A stretch of 64,000 bases of DNA from Frigidibacter mobilis (lineage in GTDB: Bacteria; Pseudomonadota; Alphaproteobacteria; Rhodobacterales; Rhodobacteraceae): contig NZ_CP012664.1 in NCBI RefSeq assembly GCF_001620265.1, forward strand, positions 1-64,000, given 5' to 3'. The notes beneath the pieces are model-generated. The model worked only from the letters and a program-made list of their open reading frames with translations, made no database searches and was not told the DNA's origin. Shown one piece after another: positions 27,203 to 38,916 of the stretch; position 1 is the stretch's first letter; each line of letters starts with the position of its first letter. The translations under genes were made by a program, and so were the position numbers.

Positions 27203-28390
27203 ATGGACCACATTACCACAACGCCTTTCGGGCGGCACCTTGACGCTGGCCTGCTGGCAGCGCAGGCTCTCGCCTCGCCACCAGCCCGCGGACTCTCCAT
27301 GCCCAAATGGGCCCTGCTCCGCGATCTTGCCAAGGGCCGCGCCGCCTTTGGCGTCAGCGACCGCGACCTGACCGTGCTTCAAGCGCTCCTGTCCTTCCAC
27401 CCGGGGGACGAGATCGCCGATACCGGCGCAATGGTCTTCCCGTCGAACGCGGCGCTGGCCGAGCGGGCGCATGGCATGGCCGAAAGCACCCTACGCCGGC
27501 ACCTGGCGGCCCTTGTGGCGGCCGGTCTGATCCTCCGCCATGACAGCCCCAACGGCAAGCGCTACGCCGCCCGTGACCCCGATGGCGGCATCGCCCACGC
27601 CTTCGGCTTCGACCTGGCCCCCCTCGCCCGCCGCGCGGCCGAGATTGCGGACATGGCGGCAGACGTACGCGCCGCGGAAGCCCGGTTGAAGCGCCTGCGC
27701 GAGCTTGTGGTGCTGCGCCTGCGCGACGCGGCCCAGCTGGTGGCCTACGGGCTCGAGGCAGTTCCCGGGCTATGGGACGACCTGTCCGACGCGGTGACGC
27801 TGATGAAGCGCGACCTGCGCCGCAAGCTGGACGCAGAGGCGCTGGAGCAGATCTCGCAGCGGGCCGCCGACCTGCTGGAGGCGATCAACGCCCGCATTTC
27901 CCGAAATACAGAAGAAACGGACGGCAATGACGCGAAGAATGAGCGGCACATACAATATTCAAACAGAAACCCTTATGACTCTGATCTTTCCAATGAAAAT
28001 GGAAAGGCGGCCGGCGGCCAGCCCGATCTGCCAAAGGCGGAACCTGCCGAACCCGATCTGAAACTGCCGCTGCATCTGGTGCTGCGCGCCTGCCCCGACC
28101 TGCTGGACTACACCCCGCACGGCATCCGCCACTGGCATGAACTGATCGCGGCGGCGGCCTTCGTGCGCGGGATGCTGGGGATCAGCCCCGACGCCTGGGA
28201 CGAGGCCTGTCACAGCATGACACCCCCGGTGGCAGCAATCGCGGTCGCCTGCATCTTGCAGCGTGCCACCGACATCTCCAAACCCGGCGGCTATCTGCGC
28301 GCCCTGTCCCGGAAGGCTGCGATGGGGGAATTTTCCCCCGGACCCATGGTCATGGCGCTGCTGAAGACCGAGACTGCACGGGCGGCATGA
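27203..28390 (+). CDS. repC: Replication initiator RepC
   Basis: 395 residues from MDHITTTPFGRHLDAGLLAA at 27203; the open frame begins seven codons earlier. N-terminal winged-helix (VFPSNAALAERAHGMAESTL then RRHLAALVAAGLILRHDSPN) and a C-terminal RepC_C domain (SPDAWDEACHSMTPPVAAIA). Initiates replication at an origin inside its own gene; the AT-rich stretch at 27895-28010 is a candidate. Only 24 bases separate its stop from cas3. Controlled by RepA/RepB repression and the antisense RNA. Confidence 0.96.
   Translation: MDHITTTPFGRHLDAGLLAAQALASPPARGLSMPKWALLRDLAKGRAAFGVSDRDLTVLQALLSFHPGDEIADTGAMVFPSNAALAERAHGMAESTLRRHLAALVAAGLILRHDSPNGKRYAARDPDGGIAHAFGFDLAPLARRAAEIADMAADVRAAEARLKRLRELVVLRLRDAAQLVAYGLEAVPGLWDDLSDAVTLMKRDLRRKLDAEALEQISQRAADLLEAINARISRNTEETDGNDAKNERHIQYSNRNPYDSDLSNENGKAAGGQPDLPKAEPAEPDLKLPLHLVLRACPDLLDYTPHGIRHWHELIAAAAFVRGMLGISPDAWDEACHSMTPPVAAIAVACILQRATDISKPGGYLRALSRKAAMGEFSPGPMVMALLKTETARAA
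27895..28010. other. oriV: AT-rich stretch inside repC, candidate oriV
   Basis: Within a GC-rich gene, bases 27895-28010 contain ACATACAATATTCAAACAGA and AATGAAAATGGAAAGG, far richer in A and T than their surroundings. They encode the low-complexity linker NTEETDGNDAKNERHIQYSN. In studied repABC plasmids the origin lies in such a region of repC. Identified by composition and position only. Confidence 0.6.
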
Positions 28391-28414
28391 ATCGCGGCGG
28401 ATCGGGGGTGCGGG

Positions 28415-30943
28415 ATGCGTGAGACGGTGTTTGGCTGGCCCGGCAAAAGCCCGGCGGAACCGGGTGGGCTTTGTCATCCAGCGGCCTGCCACATGCTGGA
28501 CGTCGCGGCGGTGGCCGAGGCGCTGCTGGCGCGTGGCACCGATCCCCTGCCCCGCCGGGCGCTGTCCGCCTTGCTGATCGCGCTGCACGACCTGGGCAAG
28601 ATCGGCGCAAGGTTCCGCGGCATGATCGAGCTTAGGGCCGATCAGGGGCCGCGGCGGCACTGGGAGGTGACCGAGGCCTGGCTGCGCAGCGAGGTCATCG
28701 AGGATCTGCTCTGTGACCGGCTGGGGGGCTCGTGTCATGCGTTGCGCCCGCTGGTCGGTGCCATTGCTGGGCATCACGGCCGCCCCCCCACTGCGGGCCC
28801 GGGCGATTGGGACCGGATGATCGCCGCCGCCGGCCCGGAGGCAGCCCGCGATGCGCGCGCCTTCGTGGAAATCTGCCTCGACCTCTGGCCCGAGGCTTCG
28901 CTGGCGGGGCTGGAGAGCAGCACGGCGGCGCGGATCAGCTGGGGCCTGTCGGGGCTGGCCGTGGTGGCCGACTGGGTCGGCTCCAACACCGCGTGGTTCC
29001 CGGCTTCGCCTGCCCCCGCCTCTGCCGAAACCTATCTGGCGCAGGCGCGGGGCCGTGTGCCTAGGGCGCTGGCCGCCGCGGGGCTGGTTGCGCCGGAGGC
29101 CGCCGGCGGGCCGCTGTTCGATTTCGTGCTGCGCCCGATGCAGGCCGCCGCGGCTCGCATTCCGCTGCGCGAAGGCCCGATGCTGGCCTTCATCGAGGAT
29201 GAGACCGGCGCCGGCAAAACCGAAGCGGCGCTGATCCTGGCGCAGCGGATGTTGACAGCCGGCAAGGCCCGCGGCCTGTTCTTTGCCCTGCCGACGATGG
29301 CCACCGCGGATGCGATGTTCGCCCGCGCCCGGCAGGTGGTGCGGCGGCTGTTCACCGCCCCGCCTTCACTGACGCTGGCGCATGGCCGGGCCGGCCTATC
29401 GGCAGAGTTCCGCGATGTGCGCGCACAGGGCACGGCCTCCGACGATGCGATCTGTGGCGACTGGATCGGCGACAACCGGCGCCGGGCGCTGCTGGCCGAT
29501 GTCGGCATCGGCACCGTGGATCAGGCCTTGCTGGCGGTGCTGCCGACGAAGTTCGCCACCCTGCGCGGCTGGGGTCTGTCCTCCAAGTTGCTGATCGTGG
29601 ATGAGGTGCATGAGCTGAACGAGCCCTATCTGGCGCAGGAACTGGCGCAGCTGCTGCGGCTTCACGCGATGCAGGGCGGCTCGGCGATCATGCTGACGGC
29701 GACGCTGCCGCTGGCGCAGCGCGCCGCCCTGACGCGAGCGTTCGAGGAGGGGGCCGGGCGCGCCTTTGTCGAGGATGCCGGGGCGGACTATCCCTCGCTG
29801 TCGGTTCCGGGGGCCGGAGCCGAACGGCAGCTGCCGCAGGAGACATCCTCCAAGGGCCCGGTCGCGGTGCAGCGGCTTGAAACGGCGCAGCAGGCGGCGG
29901 ATCTGATCGCCGAAGCCTCGGGGCAGGGCGCGGCCTGCCTCTGGGTGCGCAATGCGGTGGATGATGCGATTGGGGCGGTTGCCGCCCTGCGCGCGGCGGG
30001 GGTCCGGGCCGACCTGCTGCATGCGCGCTATGCTCTGTGCGACCGCAAGCGGATCGAGGCGGCGATGCTGCGCAGCTTTGGCAAGGACGGGCAGGGCCGG
30101 CAAGGGCCCGACGGCCGGGGCAGGGTGCTGGTGGCGACGCAGGTGGTCGAAGCGTCGCTGGATCTGGATTTCGACGTGATGGTGTCCGACCTCGCGCCCG
30201 TCGCGGCGCTGATCCAGCGCGCTGGCCGGCTGTGGCGGCATATGGACCGGCGGCCCGTTGGCACCCGGCCGGTTCCCGCGCCGGTGCTGCATGTGCTCTC
30301 GCCCGATCCGGGCCTTGTGGCGGATGACCGCTGGTTGCAGGGCACGCAGGAGCGGGGGGCCTGGGTCTATCCGCTGGCCGATCAGTGGCGCACGGCGGAT
30401 GAGCTGTTCCGCCGTGGCCAGATCGTTGCGCCCTCGGGCCTGCGCGCGCTGATCGAGGCGGTGCATGGTCCGGACCCGGTGGCGGTTCCGCCCTCGCTCC
30501 AGCGGGCGGAGGAGGATCAGCATGGACAGGGCTATGCCGCGGCGGGCCTTGGCCGGCAGAATGTCATCAAGATCGACCTGGGTTATCGAGAGGGCGGCGG
30601 CGGCAGCGATGACCGCGAATATCCCACCCGGCTTGGGCGGCCGACGCGAACCCTGCTCCTGGTGCGGCGGGGTGGAGTTGACAGCTGTCAACTCCGGCCC
30701 TGGGCAGAAGTTGACAGCTGTCAACTTTCCCCGGCCGAGGCGCAGATGCTCAGCGAGGTCAGCGCCAGCGCCGCGCGGCTGGCCCGGCTGCCGCTGCCGG
30801 ACCAGACGGCACCGGAGATCGCCGCCTTCACCCAAGGCTGGCCCGGCTGGCGCCGGGCCACGCTGACGGTTTGCCCGGTGGATGCGGATGGCTCCATCTG
30901 CGAGGGCTTGCGCTATGACGCCGAATTGGGTCTGCTGGTCTGA
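28415..30943 (+). CDS. cas3: CRISPR-associated nuclease/helicase Cas3 (type I-E)
   Basis: 842 residues. N-terminal HD nuclease (CHPAACHMLDVAAVAEALLA, LIALHDLGKIG, VGAIAGHHGRPP), then a superfamily 2 helicase with Walker A DETGAGKTEAALILAQRML, IVDEVHELNEPYLAQELAQL (DEVH) and ATQVVEASLDLDFDVMVSDL plus LIQRAGRLWRH. Recruited to Cascade-bound DNA, which it nicks and degrades. Near the C-terminus two short repeats VDSCQL (about 754 and 765) are encoded by two parS palindromes at 30677 and 30710. First gene of the locus, 24 bases after repC. Confidence 0.95.
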   Translation: MRETVFGWPGKSPAEPGGLCHPAACHMLDVAAVAEALLARGTDPLPRRALSALLIALHDLGKIGARFRGMIELRADQGPRRHWEVTEAWLRSEVIEDLLCDRLGGSCHALRPLVGAIAGHHGRPPTAGPGDWDRMIAAAGPEAARDARAFVEICLDLWPEASLAGLESSTAARISWGLSGLAVVADWVGSNTAWFPASPAPASAETYLAQARGRVPRALAAAGLVAPEAAGGPLFDFVLRPMQAAAARIPLREGPMLAFIEDETGAGKTEAALILAQRMLTAGKARGLFFALPTMATADAMFARARQVVRRLFTAPPSLTLAHGRAGLSAEFRDVRAQGTASDDAICGDWIGDNRRRALLADVGIGTVDQALLAVLPTKFATLRGWGLSSKLLIVDEVHELNEPYLAQELAQLLRLHAMQGGSAIMLTATLPLAQRAALTRAFEEGAGRAFVEDAGADYPSLSVPGAGAERQLPQETSSKGPVAVQRLETAQQAADLIAEASGQGAACLWVRNAVDDAIGAVAALRAAGVRADLLHARYALCDRKRIEAAMLRSFGKDGQGRQGPDGRGRVLVATQVVEASLDLDFDVMVSDLAPVAALIQRAGRLWRHMDRRPVGTRPVPAPVLHVLSPDPGLVADDRWLQGTQERGAWVYPLADQWRTADELFRRGQIVAPSGLRALIEAVHGPDPVAVPPSLQRAEEDQHGQGYAAAGLGRQNVIKIDLGYREGGGGSDDREYPTRLGRPTRTLLLVRRGGVDSCQLRPWAEVDSCQLSPAEAQMLSEVSASAARLARLPLPDQTAPEIAAFTQGWPGWRRATLTVCPVDADGSICEGLRYDAELGLLV
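30677..30692. promoter_or_regulatory. parS: parS copy inside cas3, first
   Basis: GTTGACAGCTGTCAAC, identical to the parS at 27141-27156, in the cas3 coding frame (V-D-S-C-Q-L). A RepB clamp could load here. Confidence 0.92.
30710..30725. promoter_or_regulatory. parS: parS copy inside cas3, second
   Basis: Second identical GTTGACAGCTGTCAAC, 17 bases after the first, with the same cas3 reading frame. The pair is separated by one and a half helical turns of spacer, similar to clustered parS sites on other repABC replicons. Confidence 0.92.
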
Positions 30944-30987
30944 CCCAGCCGTGGCGGGGATGGCCCGTAGATCAGCTGGGGGCGCGA

Positions 30988-31016
30988 CAGTTCCCCGCAG
31001 CTGCGGGGCTAAATAG
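30988..31016. ncRNA. Degenerate CRISPR repeat between cas3 and cas8e
   Basis: A 29-base stretch CAGTTCCCCGCAGCTGCGGG... aligns to the array repeat with 20 of 29 identical bases. It keeps the whole stem CCCCGC/GCGGGG, changes the loop (AGCT for TCGC) and changes the 3' handle (CTAAATAG for ATGAACCG). It could be the repeat part of a crRNA-like regulatory RNA, a relic repeat, or a simple hairpin. No T-run follows, so it is not a standard terminator. Confidence 0.55.
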
Positions 31017-31083
31017 ATAAGATGTGGGTTTGGGAGTTGACGGAACCCCGGTTCGCGCGCAAGCTGAGTGCCGTGGGGCCTGT

Positions 31084-31099
31084 TGACACATCCGTGTCA
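31084..31099. promoter_or_regulatory. Dyad upstream of cas8e
   Basis: TGACACATCCGTGTCA, 6-bp arms with 4-base centre, ending 33 bases before the cas8e ATG. It is the only such dyad in the cas3-cas8e gap and is well placed to be an operator of the Cascade operon. Confidence 0.5.
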
Positions 31100-31132
31100 G
31101 CCGCCCCGCGCTTGTTTTCCGGGTGCCCTGTG

Positions 31133-32601
31133 ATGCCCCTCAACCTGATCCTCGACCCATGGATCCCGGTGACCACCCCTGAGGGGCGCCGCACCATCAC
31201 CCCCGGCCAGATGGCTGATCCGGGGGTGCTGCGGCCGGACTGGCCCCGCGCCGATCTGAACATCGCCTGGCTGGAGCTGTTGATCGGCCTTGTCGCCCTC
31301 GCCGATCCGCCCGCCTCGCCCGAGGAATGGGAGGCCCGCCGCGCCGCGGACCCTGCGCGGTTGCAGGAGCGGCTTGCGGCCCTTGCCCCCGCCTTCAACC
31401 TGAGCGGCGACGGACCCCTGTTCTTGCAGGATCTTGAGCCGTTGGCGGGGGAGGCGAACCCGCCCGACATGCTGTTCATCGATTCCGCCGGCGGCAACGC
31501 CGCGCGCAACAATGCCGACCTGATGGTCTGGCGTGGCCGCTATCCGGCGCTCGACCCGGCACTTGCGGCGATGGCGCTCTACACGCTTCAGTCACAAGCG
31601 CCCGCTGGCGGCGCCGGCAACCGCACCTCGATGCGCGGCGGCGGGCCGATGGTGACGCTGGTCGAGCCATTTGCGGGATGCAGCCTGTGGGATCTGGTCT
31701 GGGCCAATGTGCCTTGCGGGCCGCAGCAGGGCCTGGAGGCGCTGCCATGGATGCGGCCGACCCGCGTGTCGGATAAGGACCAAGAGGTTTGGCCGCCTGC
31801 GGACGTCGCCTCGCCGGTCGAAGCGTTCTTCGGAATGCCGCGGCGGCTGCGGCTGGTGGTCGAGGGCGATCTGGTCACCGGCGTGGTGCAGCGCCCCTAC
31901 GGCACCAACTATGCCGGCTGGCAACATCCGCTGACGCCCTATTACCGGCTCAAACCGGGCAGCGAGCTGCTGCCGGTGCATCCGCGCGCCGGGGCCTTCG
32001 GGTATCGCAACTGGCTTGGCGTGGTGGCGGCGTCCGAGAAGACCGATCTGCGCGCGCAGGCGGCCTGCGTTGCTGCATATTCCGGCCGGGTGCGGCGGTC
32101 GCAGGCGCAGGCGGCGCGGGTGATCGTCGCCGGTTGGGCGATGGACAACATGAAGCCGCGCGATTTCGTCCTGTCGCGCCAGCCGCTGCTGGACCTGCCG
32201 CAGGCGCAGTTGACAGCCGTACAAGGCATGGTCGAGGCGGCAGAATTGCTGGCGGGCGCGCTGCGCATGGCGCTGAAACCCGTGCTGGCCGAAGGCTCGG
32301 CGCTCGAGGCGCTGCGCGAGGAGTTCTTTGCCCGCACCCAGGCCCCGCTGGAGGCGCGGATTGCGGATCTGCGCCGCGGCGAGGCCGTGGCCGGGGCATG
32401 GCTGGCCGACCTGCGCGCCGCGGGGCTGGCGCTGTTCGACGCGGCGGCGCTGCCGGGGATGGACCGGCGCGAAACCGATGTGATGGCGCGGATCGCACAG
32501 GCGCGGCAGGGGCTGCTGGCCGATTTCGCCGGGCGGCGCAAACTGGGCAGGGCCGCCTTCGACAAGCTGGGCCTGACCCCGCAGACAAGGACGGAGGCGG
32601 C

Positions 32602-32605
<4 letters not shown>
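31133..32605 (+). CDS. cas8e: Cascade large subunit Cas8e (Cse1/CasA)
   Basis: 490 residues from MPLNLILDPWIPVTTPEGRR at 31133; the open frame runs 37 codons further up but that part is not conserved-looking. The opening N-L-x-x-D-P-W-I-P-V is diagnostic of Cse1. QSQAPAGGAGNRTSMRGGGP is the loop region near the PAM-sensing segment, and the C-terminal part is a four-helix bundle. Recognises PAM, opens target DNA and docks Cas3. The stop overlaps cse2 (ATGA). Confidence 0.95.
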
Positions 32606-34892
<2,287 letters not shown>

Positions 34893-34896
<4 letters not shown>

Positions 34897-35603
34897 GCCT
34901 CTATCTGTCGCGGCTGCGGCTGCGGCGCGACCCTGCCGTCGCGGCCCTCTCGGCCCTGCTCGACCCTGCCGAACAGGGCCGGGCGCGCGATGCGCATCAC
35001 CGGCTGATCTGGTCGGCCTTCGCGGGCGAGGCGGATCAGCGCCGCGATTACCTGTGGCGCGCGGAAGGGCAGGGGGCTTTCCTGACCCTGTCGGCCCGGG
35101 CCCCCCTGCCGTCGCCCTTCTTCGAGCCGCCCGAGGTGAAGCCCTTCGCGCCCGATCTGGCGCCGGGCGACCGGCTGGCCTTCGTGCTGCGCGCCAATGC
35201 GACCCGCACCCGCAAGAGCGGCCGCCTTACGCCATCCGGCAAGGAGCACAAGCAGCATATCGACCTGGTGATGGACGCGATCCACCCGCTGCCGCTGGGG
35301 CGCGAGAGCGGCGAGCGGGCGGCGGCGCGGATGGGCGCGGCGCAGGAGGTGGCGCAGGGCTGGCTGGCGGGGCAGGGCGCCCGCGCCGGCTTTGCCCCGC
35401 TGGAGGTGACGGCGGGGGACTATTCCGTGAGCGCGCTGCCCGGCCATGTCGGCAAGCGTCGGGGCCAGCCGCAATTTGGGATCCTCGACCTGACGGGCGT
35501 GATCGTCCTCACCGACCCGGCGGCGTTTCTGGCGCAGCTGGCGCAGGGCTTCGGCCGGGCCCGGGCCTTTGGCTGCGGTCTGATGCTGATCCGGCGGGCC
35601 TGA
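34893..35603 (+). CDS. cas6e: crRNA-processing endonuclease Cas6e (CasE)
   Basis: 236 residues from MSLYLSRLRLRRDP at 34893 (overlaps the cas5e stop). Two ferredoxin-like folds. The likely catalytic His is in ARDAHHRLIWSAFAG near residue 36, matching the His in the N-terminal helix of other Cas6e. The C-terminal glycine-rich G-x-G-loop is seen as FGRARAFGCGLMLIRRA. Cuts the precursor RNA below the repeat hairpin and stays bound. Confidence 0.94.
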
Positions 35604-35606
35604 CGG

Positions 35607-36545
35607 GTGGCGCTGCCCGGCCTGCCCCCGCCGAAGCCGATCCCTTTGAAGGACCGCGCCTCGCTGGTCTTTGTGGAACGGGCGCAGCTCGATGTGCAGG
35701 ACGGTGCCTTTGTCGCCGTCAATGCCGATGGCACGCGCACCCATATTCCGGTCGGCGGGCTGGCCGGGCTGATGCTGGAGCCGGGGGCGCGCATTTCCCA
35801 TGCCGCGGTGGTGCTGGCGGCGCGCACCGGCACGCTCATCACATGGGTGGGCGAGGCGGGGGTGCGGCTCTACTCGGCCGGGCAGCCGGGCGGGGCGCGG
35901 TCGGACCGGCTGCTGTGGCAGGCCTCCATCGCGCTGAACCCTGAGGCGCGGCTGCGCGTGGTGCGCAAGATGTATGAGCTGCGCTTTCAGGAGCCTGCGC
36001 CGCTGCGCCGCTCGATCGACCAGCTGCGCGGGATCGAGGGCGCGCGGGTGCGCAAATCCTATGAGCTGCTGGCGCAGCTGCATGGCGTGCGCTGGAGCCG
36101 CCGCAGCTATGACCCCAAGGACTGGGAGGCGGGCGATGTCCCCAACCGCTGCCTGTCGGCGGCGACGGCTTGCCTGCACGGGCTGACCGAGGCGGCGGTA
36201 CTGGCGGCGGGCTATGCTCCGGCGATCGGTTTCCTGCATACCGGCAAGCCGCTGTCCTTCGTCTATGACATCGCCGACCTTTGGAAGCTGGACACTGTGG
36301 TGCCCGAGGCGTTCCGCATCGCCGGGCTGGCCGCCAAGGGCCGGCTGGACATGACGCCCGACCGGGCCGTGCGGCTGGCCTGCCGCGATGCCTTCCGCCG
36401 CTCTGGCCTGCTCGCCAAGATCATCCCACGCATCGAGGAGGTGCTGGAGGCCGGAGAGCTGCCCCGCCCGGATCCGCCGCCCGAGGCCCTGGGGCCGGCC
36501 TTCGACGATGGCCCCGCCTCGAGCGACGAGGGCCATCGTGGCTAG
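35607..36545 (+). CDS. cas1: CRISPR integrase Cas1 (type I-E)
   Basis: 312 residues; starts with GTG at 35607, three bases after cas6e. The C-terminal helical catalytic domain shows NRCLSAATACLHGLTEAAVL (catalytic Glu region), AIGFLHTGKPLSFVYDIADL (His and Asp). Forms the Cas1-Cas2 complex that inserts new spacers at the leader end. The tail after about residue 285 is acidic and Pro-rich, a common variable extension. Confidence 0.95.
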   Translation: MALPGLPPPKPIPLKDRASLVFVERAQLDVQDGAFVAVNADGTRTHIPVGGLAGLMLEPGARISHAAVVLAARTGTLITWVGEAGVRLYSAGQPGGARSDRLLWQASIALNPEARLRVVRKMYELRFQEPAPLRRSIDQLRGIEGARVRKSYELLAQLHGVRWSRRSYDPKDWEAGDVPNRCLSAATACLHGLTEAAVLAAGYAPAIGFLHTGKPLSFVYDIADLWKLDTVVPEAFRIAGLAAKGRLDMTPDRAVRLACRDAFRRSGLLAKIIPRIEEVLEAGELPRPDPPPEALGPAFDDGPASSDEGHRG

Positions 36546-36860
<315 letters not shown>

Positions 36861-36955
36861 GTCGTCGCCGCACCCCGGCCATGATGTGGGCGCGGAGATT
36901 TGGTAGGCTCTTTGACATTGTGATTTCCCTTTGCTGGCAATAGCCTGCAGCCAGT
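36861..36955 (+). promoter_or_regulatory. CRISPR leader
   Basis: 95 bases between cas2 and the first repeat. Contains TTGACA at 36912-36917 followed by an AT-richer stretch (TTGTGATTTCCCTTTGC) suitable for a promoter reading into the array. New spacers should enter at its right edge, which agrees with degenerate repeats at the far end of the array. Confidence 0.7.
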
Positions 36956-38691
36956 CTGTTCCCCGCTCGCGCGGGGATGAACCGGCGTGGCGCGGTTTCA
37001 CGGCATGGGCCAAGGACTGTTCCCCGCTCGCGCGGGGATGAACCGGCGGCCGAGCTGGACGCCAAGTTTGCCGAAGTCTGTTCCCCGCTCGCGCGGGGAT
37101 GAACCGGAATACAGCCGCGTCGTCGGTGACGATACCGACTGTTCCCCGCTCGCGCGGGGATGAACCGCAGCCGGTGAGCTGGCCAAGGCGAGCGTGCGGC
37201 TGTTCCCCGCTCGCGCGGGGATGAACCGAGCAGGACCCTCAACAGCTATCATCTGTCCGGCTGTTCCCCGCTCGCGCGGGGATGAACCGTCGCCCTACGG
37301 GCATGTATCCTATGCAATCTGCTGTTCCCCGCTCGCGCGGGGATGAACCGGACACCACGTTGTGAGACATCATGGCAAACTCCTGTTCCCCGCTCGCGCG
37401 GGGATGAACCGCGCCTAGGCGCGAGAGCCTGTCTGATCAGCCGCTGTTCCCCGCTCGCGCGGGGATGAACCTGGGTTGGCTGCTGCCGCACCGGTTTCGG
37501 CACCCTGTTCCCCGCTCGCGCGGGGATGAACCGCGCCTTATCGACAACAGTGCGGGCATCACCGGCTGTTCCCCGCTCGCGCGGGGATGAACCGTCGCCC
37601 TACGGGCACTGTCCTATGCATTCTGTCTGTTCCCCGCTCGCGCGGGGATGAACCGCGGTCAGGCGTGAGAGCCTGTCTGATCAGCCGCTGTTCCCCGCTC
37701 GCGCGGGGATGAACCGGCGCGCGAACTTTTTGAGGACGGGGCGATTTCCTGTTCCCCGCTCGCGCGGGGATGAACCGAGCCGGACCCTCAATAGCTATCA
37801 TTTGTCCGGCTGTTCCCCGCTCGCGCGGGGATGAACCGTTGGCGTGCCTTATCGACAACAGTGCGGGCGTCTGTTCCCCGCTCGCGCGGGGATGAACCGG
37901 TGCTGCGCACATGGTCGCGCAGAGCCGGCGCCTGTTCCCCGCTCGCGCGGGGATGAACCGCCCCATGCGACATGGATGGTCTGTCCGGGATTCTGTTCCC
38001 CGCTCGCGCGGGGATGAACCGGCCGATTACTGAATAGGTTGGCCGCACGAGATCTGTTCCCCGCTCGCGCGGGGATGAACCGGCCATGGATCGGCTCGGA
38101 CGGCCGATTTGGTGCTGTTCCCCGCTCGCGCGGGGATGAACCGCGGCTGCGTAAAATTAATTCACGTGCCAAATTCTGTTCCCCGCTCGCGCGGGGATGA
38201 ACCGGATTGGATTGATATCCTATACGATAACACGGTCTGTTCCCCGCTCGCGCGGGGATGAACCGTGTGGGTATGGCAAGGGGCTGACGCATCCCGCCTG
38301 TTCCCCGCTCGCGCGGGGATGAACCGAAAAAAACCCGGCCAGGATCGACAGCCGGGGACTGTTCCCCGCTCGCGCGGGGATGAACCGTGCTTGGCCTGCC
38401 GGTGTTCATCGCAGACGTGCTGTTCCCCGCTCGCGCCGGGATGCACCGCTGGCGCAGATCAATTGTCTCCCTGCACCAAGCTGTTCCCCGCTCGCGCGGG
38501 ATGAACCGAGATCGGCCGGAACGGCGGTGCCTGGCGAATGCTGTTCCCCGCTCGCGCGGGGATGAACCGATGGACGAGACGGTTCTGGCGGGTCTGGATC
38601 ACTGTTCCCCGCTCGCGCGGGGATGAACCGAGGAGAGTGAGATGGACGTGAAATTCCGAGACCTGTTTCCCGCTCGCGCGGGGATCGACCG
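36956..38691 (+). CRISPR. Type I-E CRISPR array, 29 repeats and 28 spacers
   Basis: The 29-base repeat begins CTGTTCCCCGCTCGCGCGGG and ends GATGAACCG, with a CCCCGC/GCGGGG stem. Spacers are 32 bases with a strict 61-base period from 36956. Most repeats are identical. The variants are at 37444 (last base T), 38420 (two changes), 38481 (one G missing) and the terminal one at 38663 (several changes), so the right end is the old end. Four pairs of spacers are close relatives of one another (see findings). No spacer was seen to match the rest of the window by eye. Confidence 0.98.
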
Positions 38692-38916
38692 CCGGTGGGC
38701 GCTGAAAAGGATCCCAGCTTCAAACCGCGTGATCAAGCCCACGGGTTATGAGGAGCTTGCCTCTCAGGAACTACAACGCAGCCGGTGTCAGCCGAAAGGC
38801 TGAAAACTCAACCTTCTCTACCGCACCGATTTGAGAGTGAAAGGCTTGGAGGTTTGAGGGTGACGGGACGTGAGATCAGGAGAGTGGCTCCTGGTGCCCG
38901 TCGTGGAGAAGATCTG

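Noticed and set aside
30988..31016. The hairpin after cas3 as an intrinsic terminator
   Set aside because: It is followed by CTAAATAG with no T-run; the similarity to the CRISPR repeat explains it better.
32210..32226. GTTGACAGCCGTAC in cas8e as a fourth parS
   Set aside because: The second half is not complementary to the first, so it does not fit the parS palindrome.
38265..38626. Plus-strand ORFs with repeated FPARAG and RSRGDEP
   Set aside because: Also CRISPR repeats read as protein.
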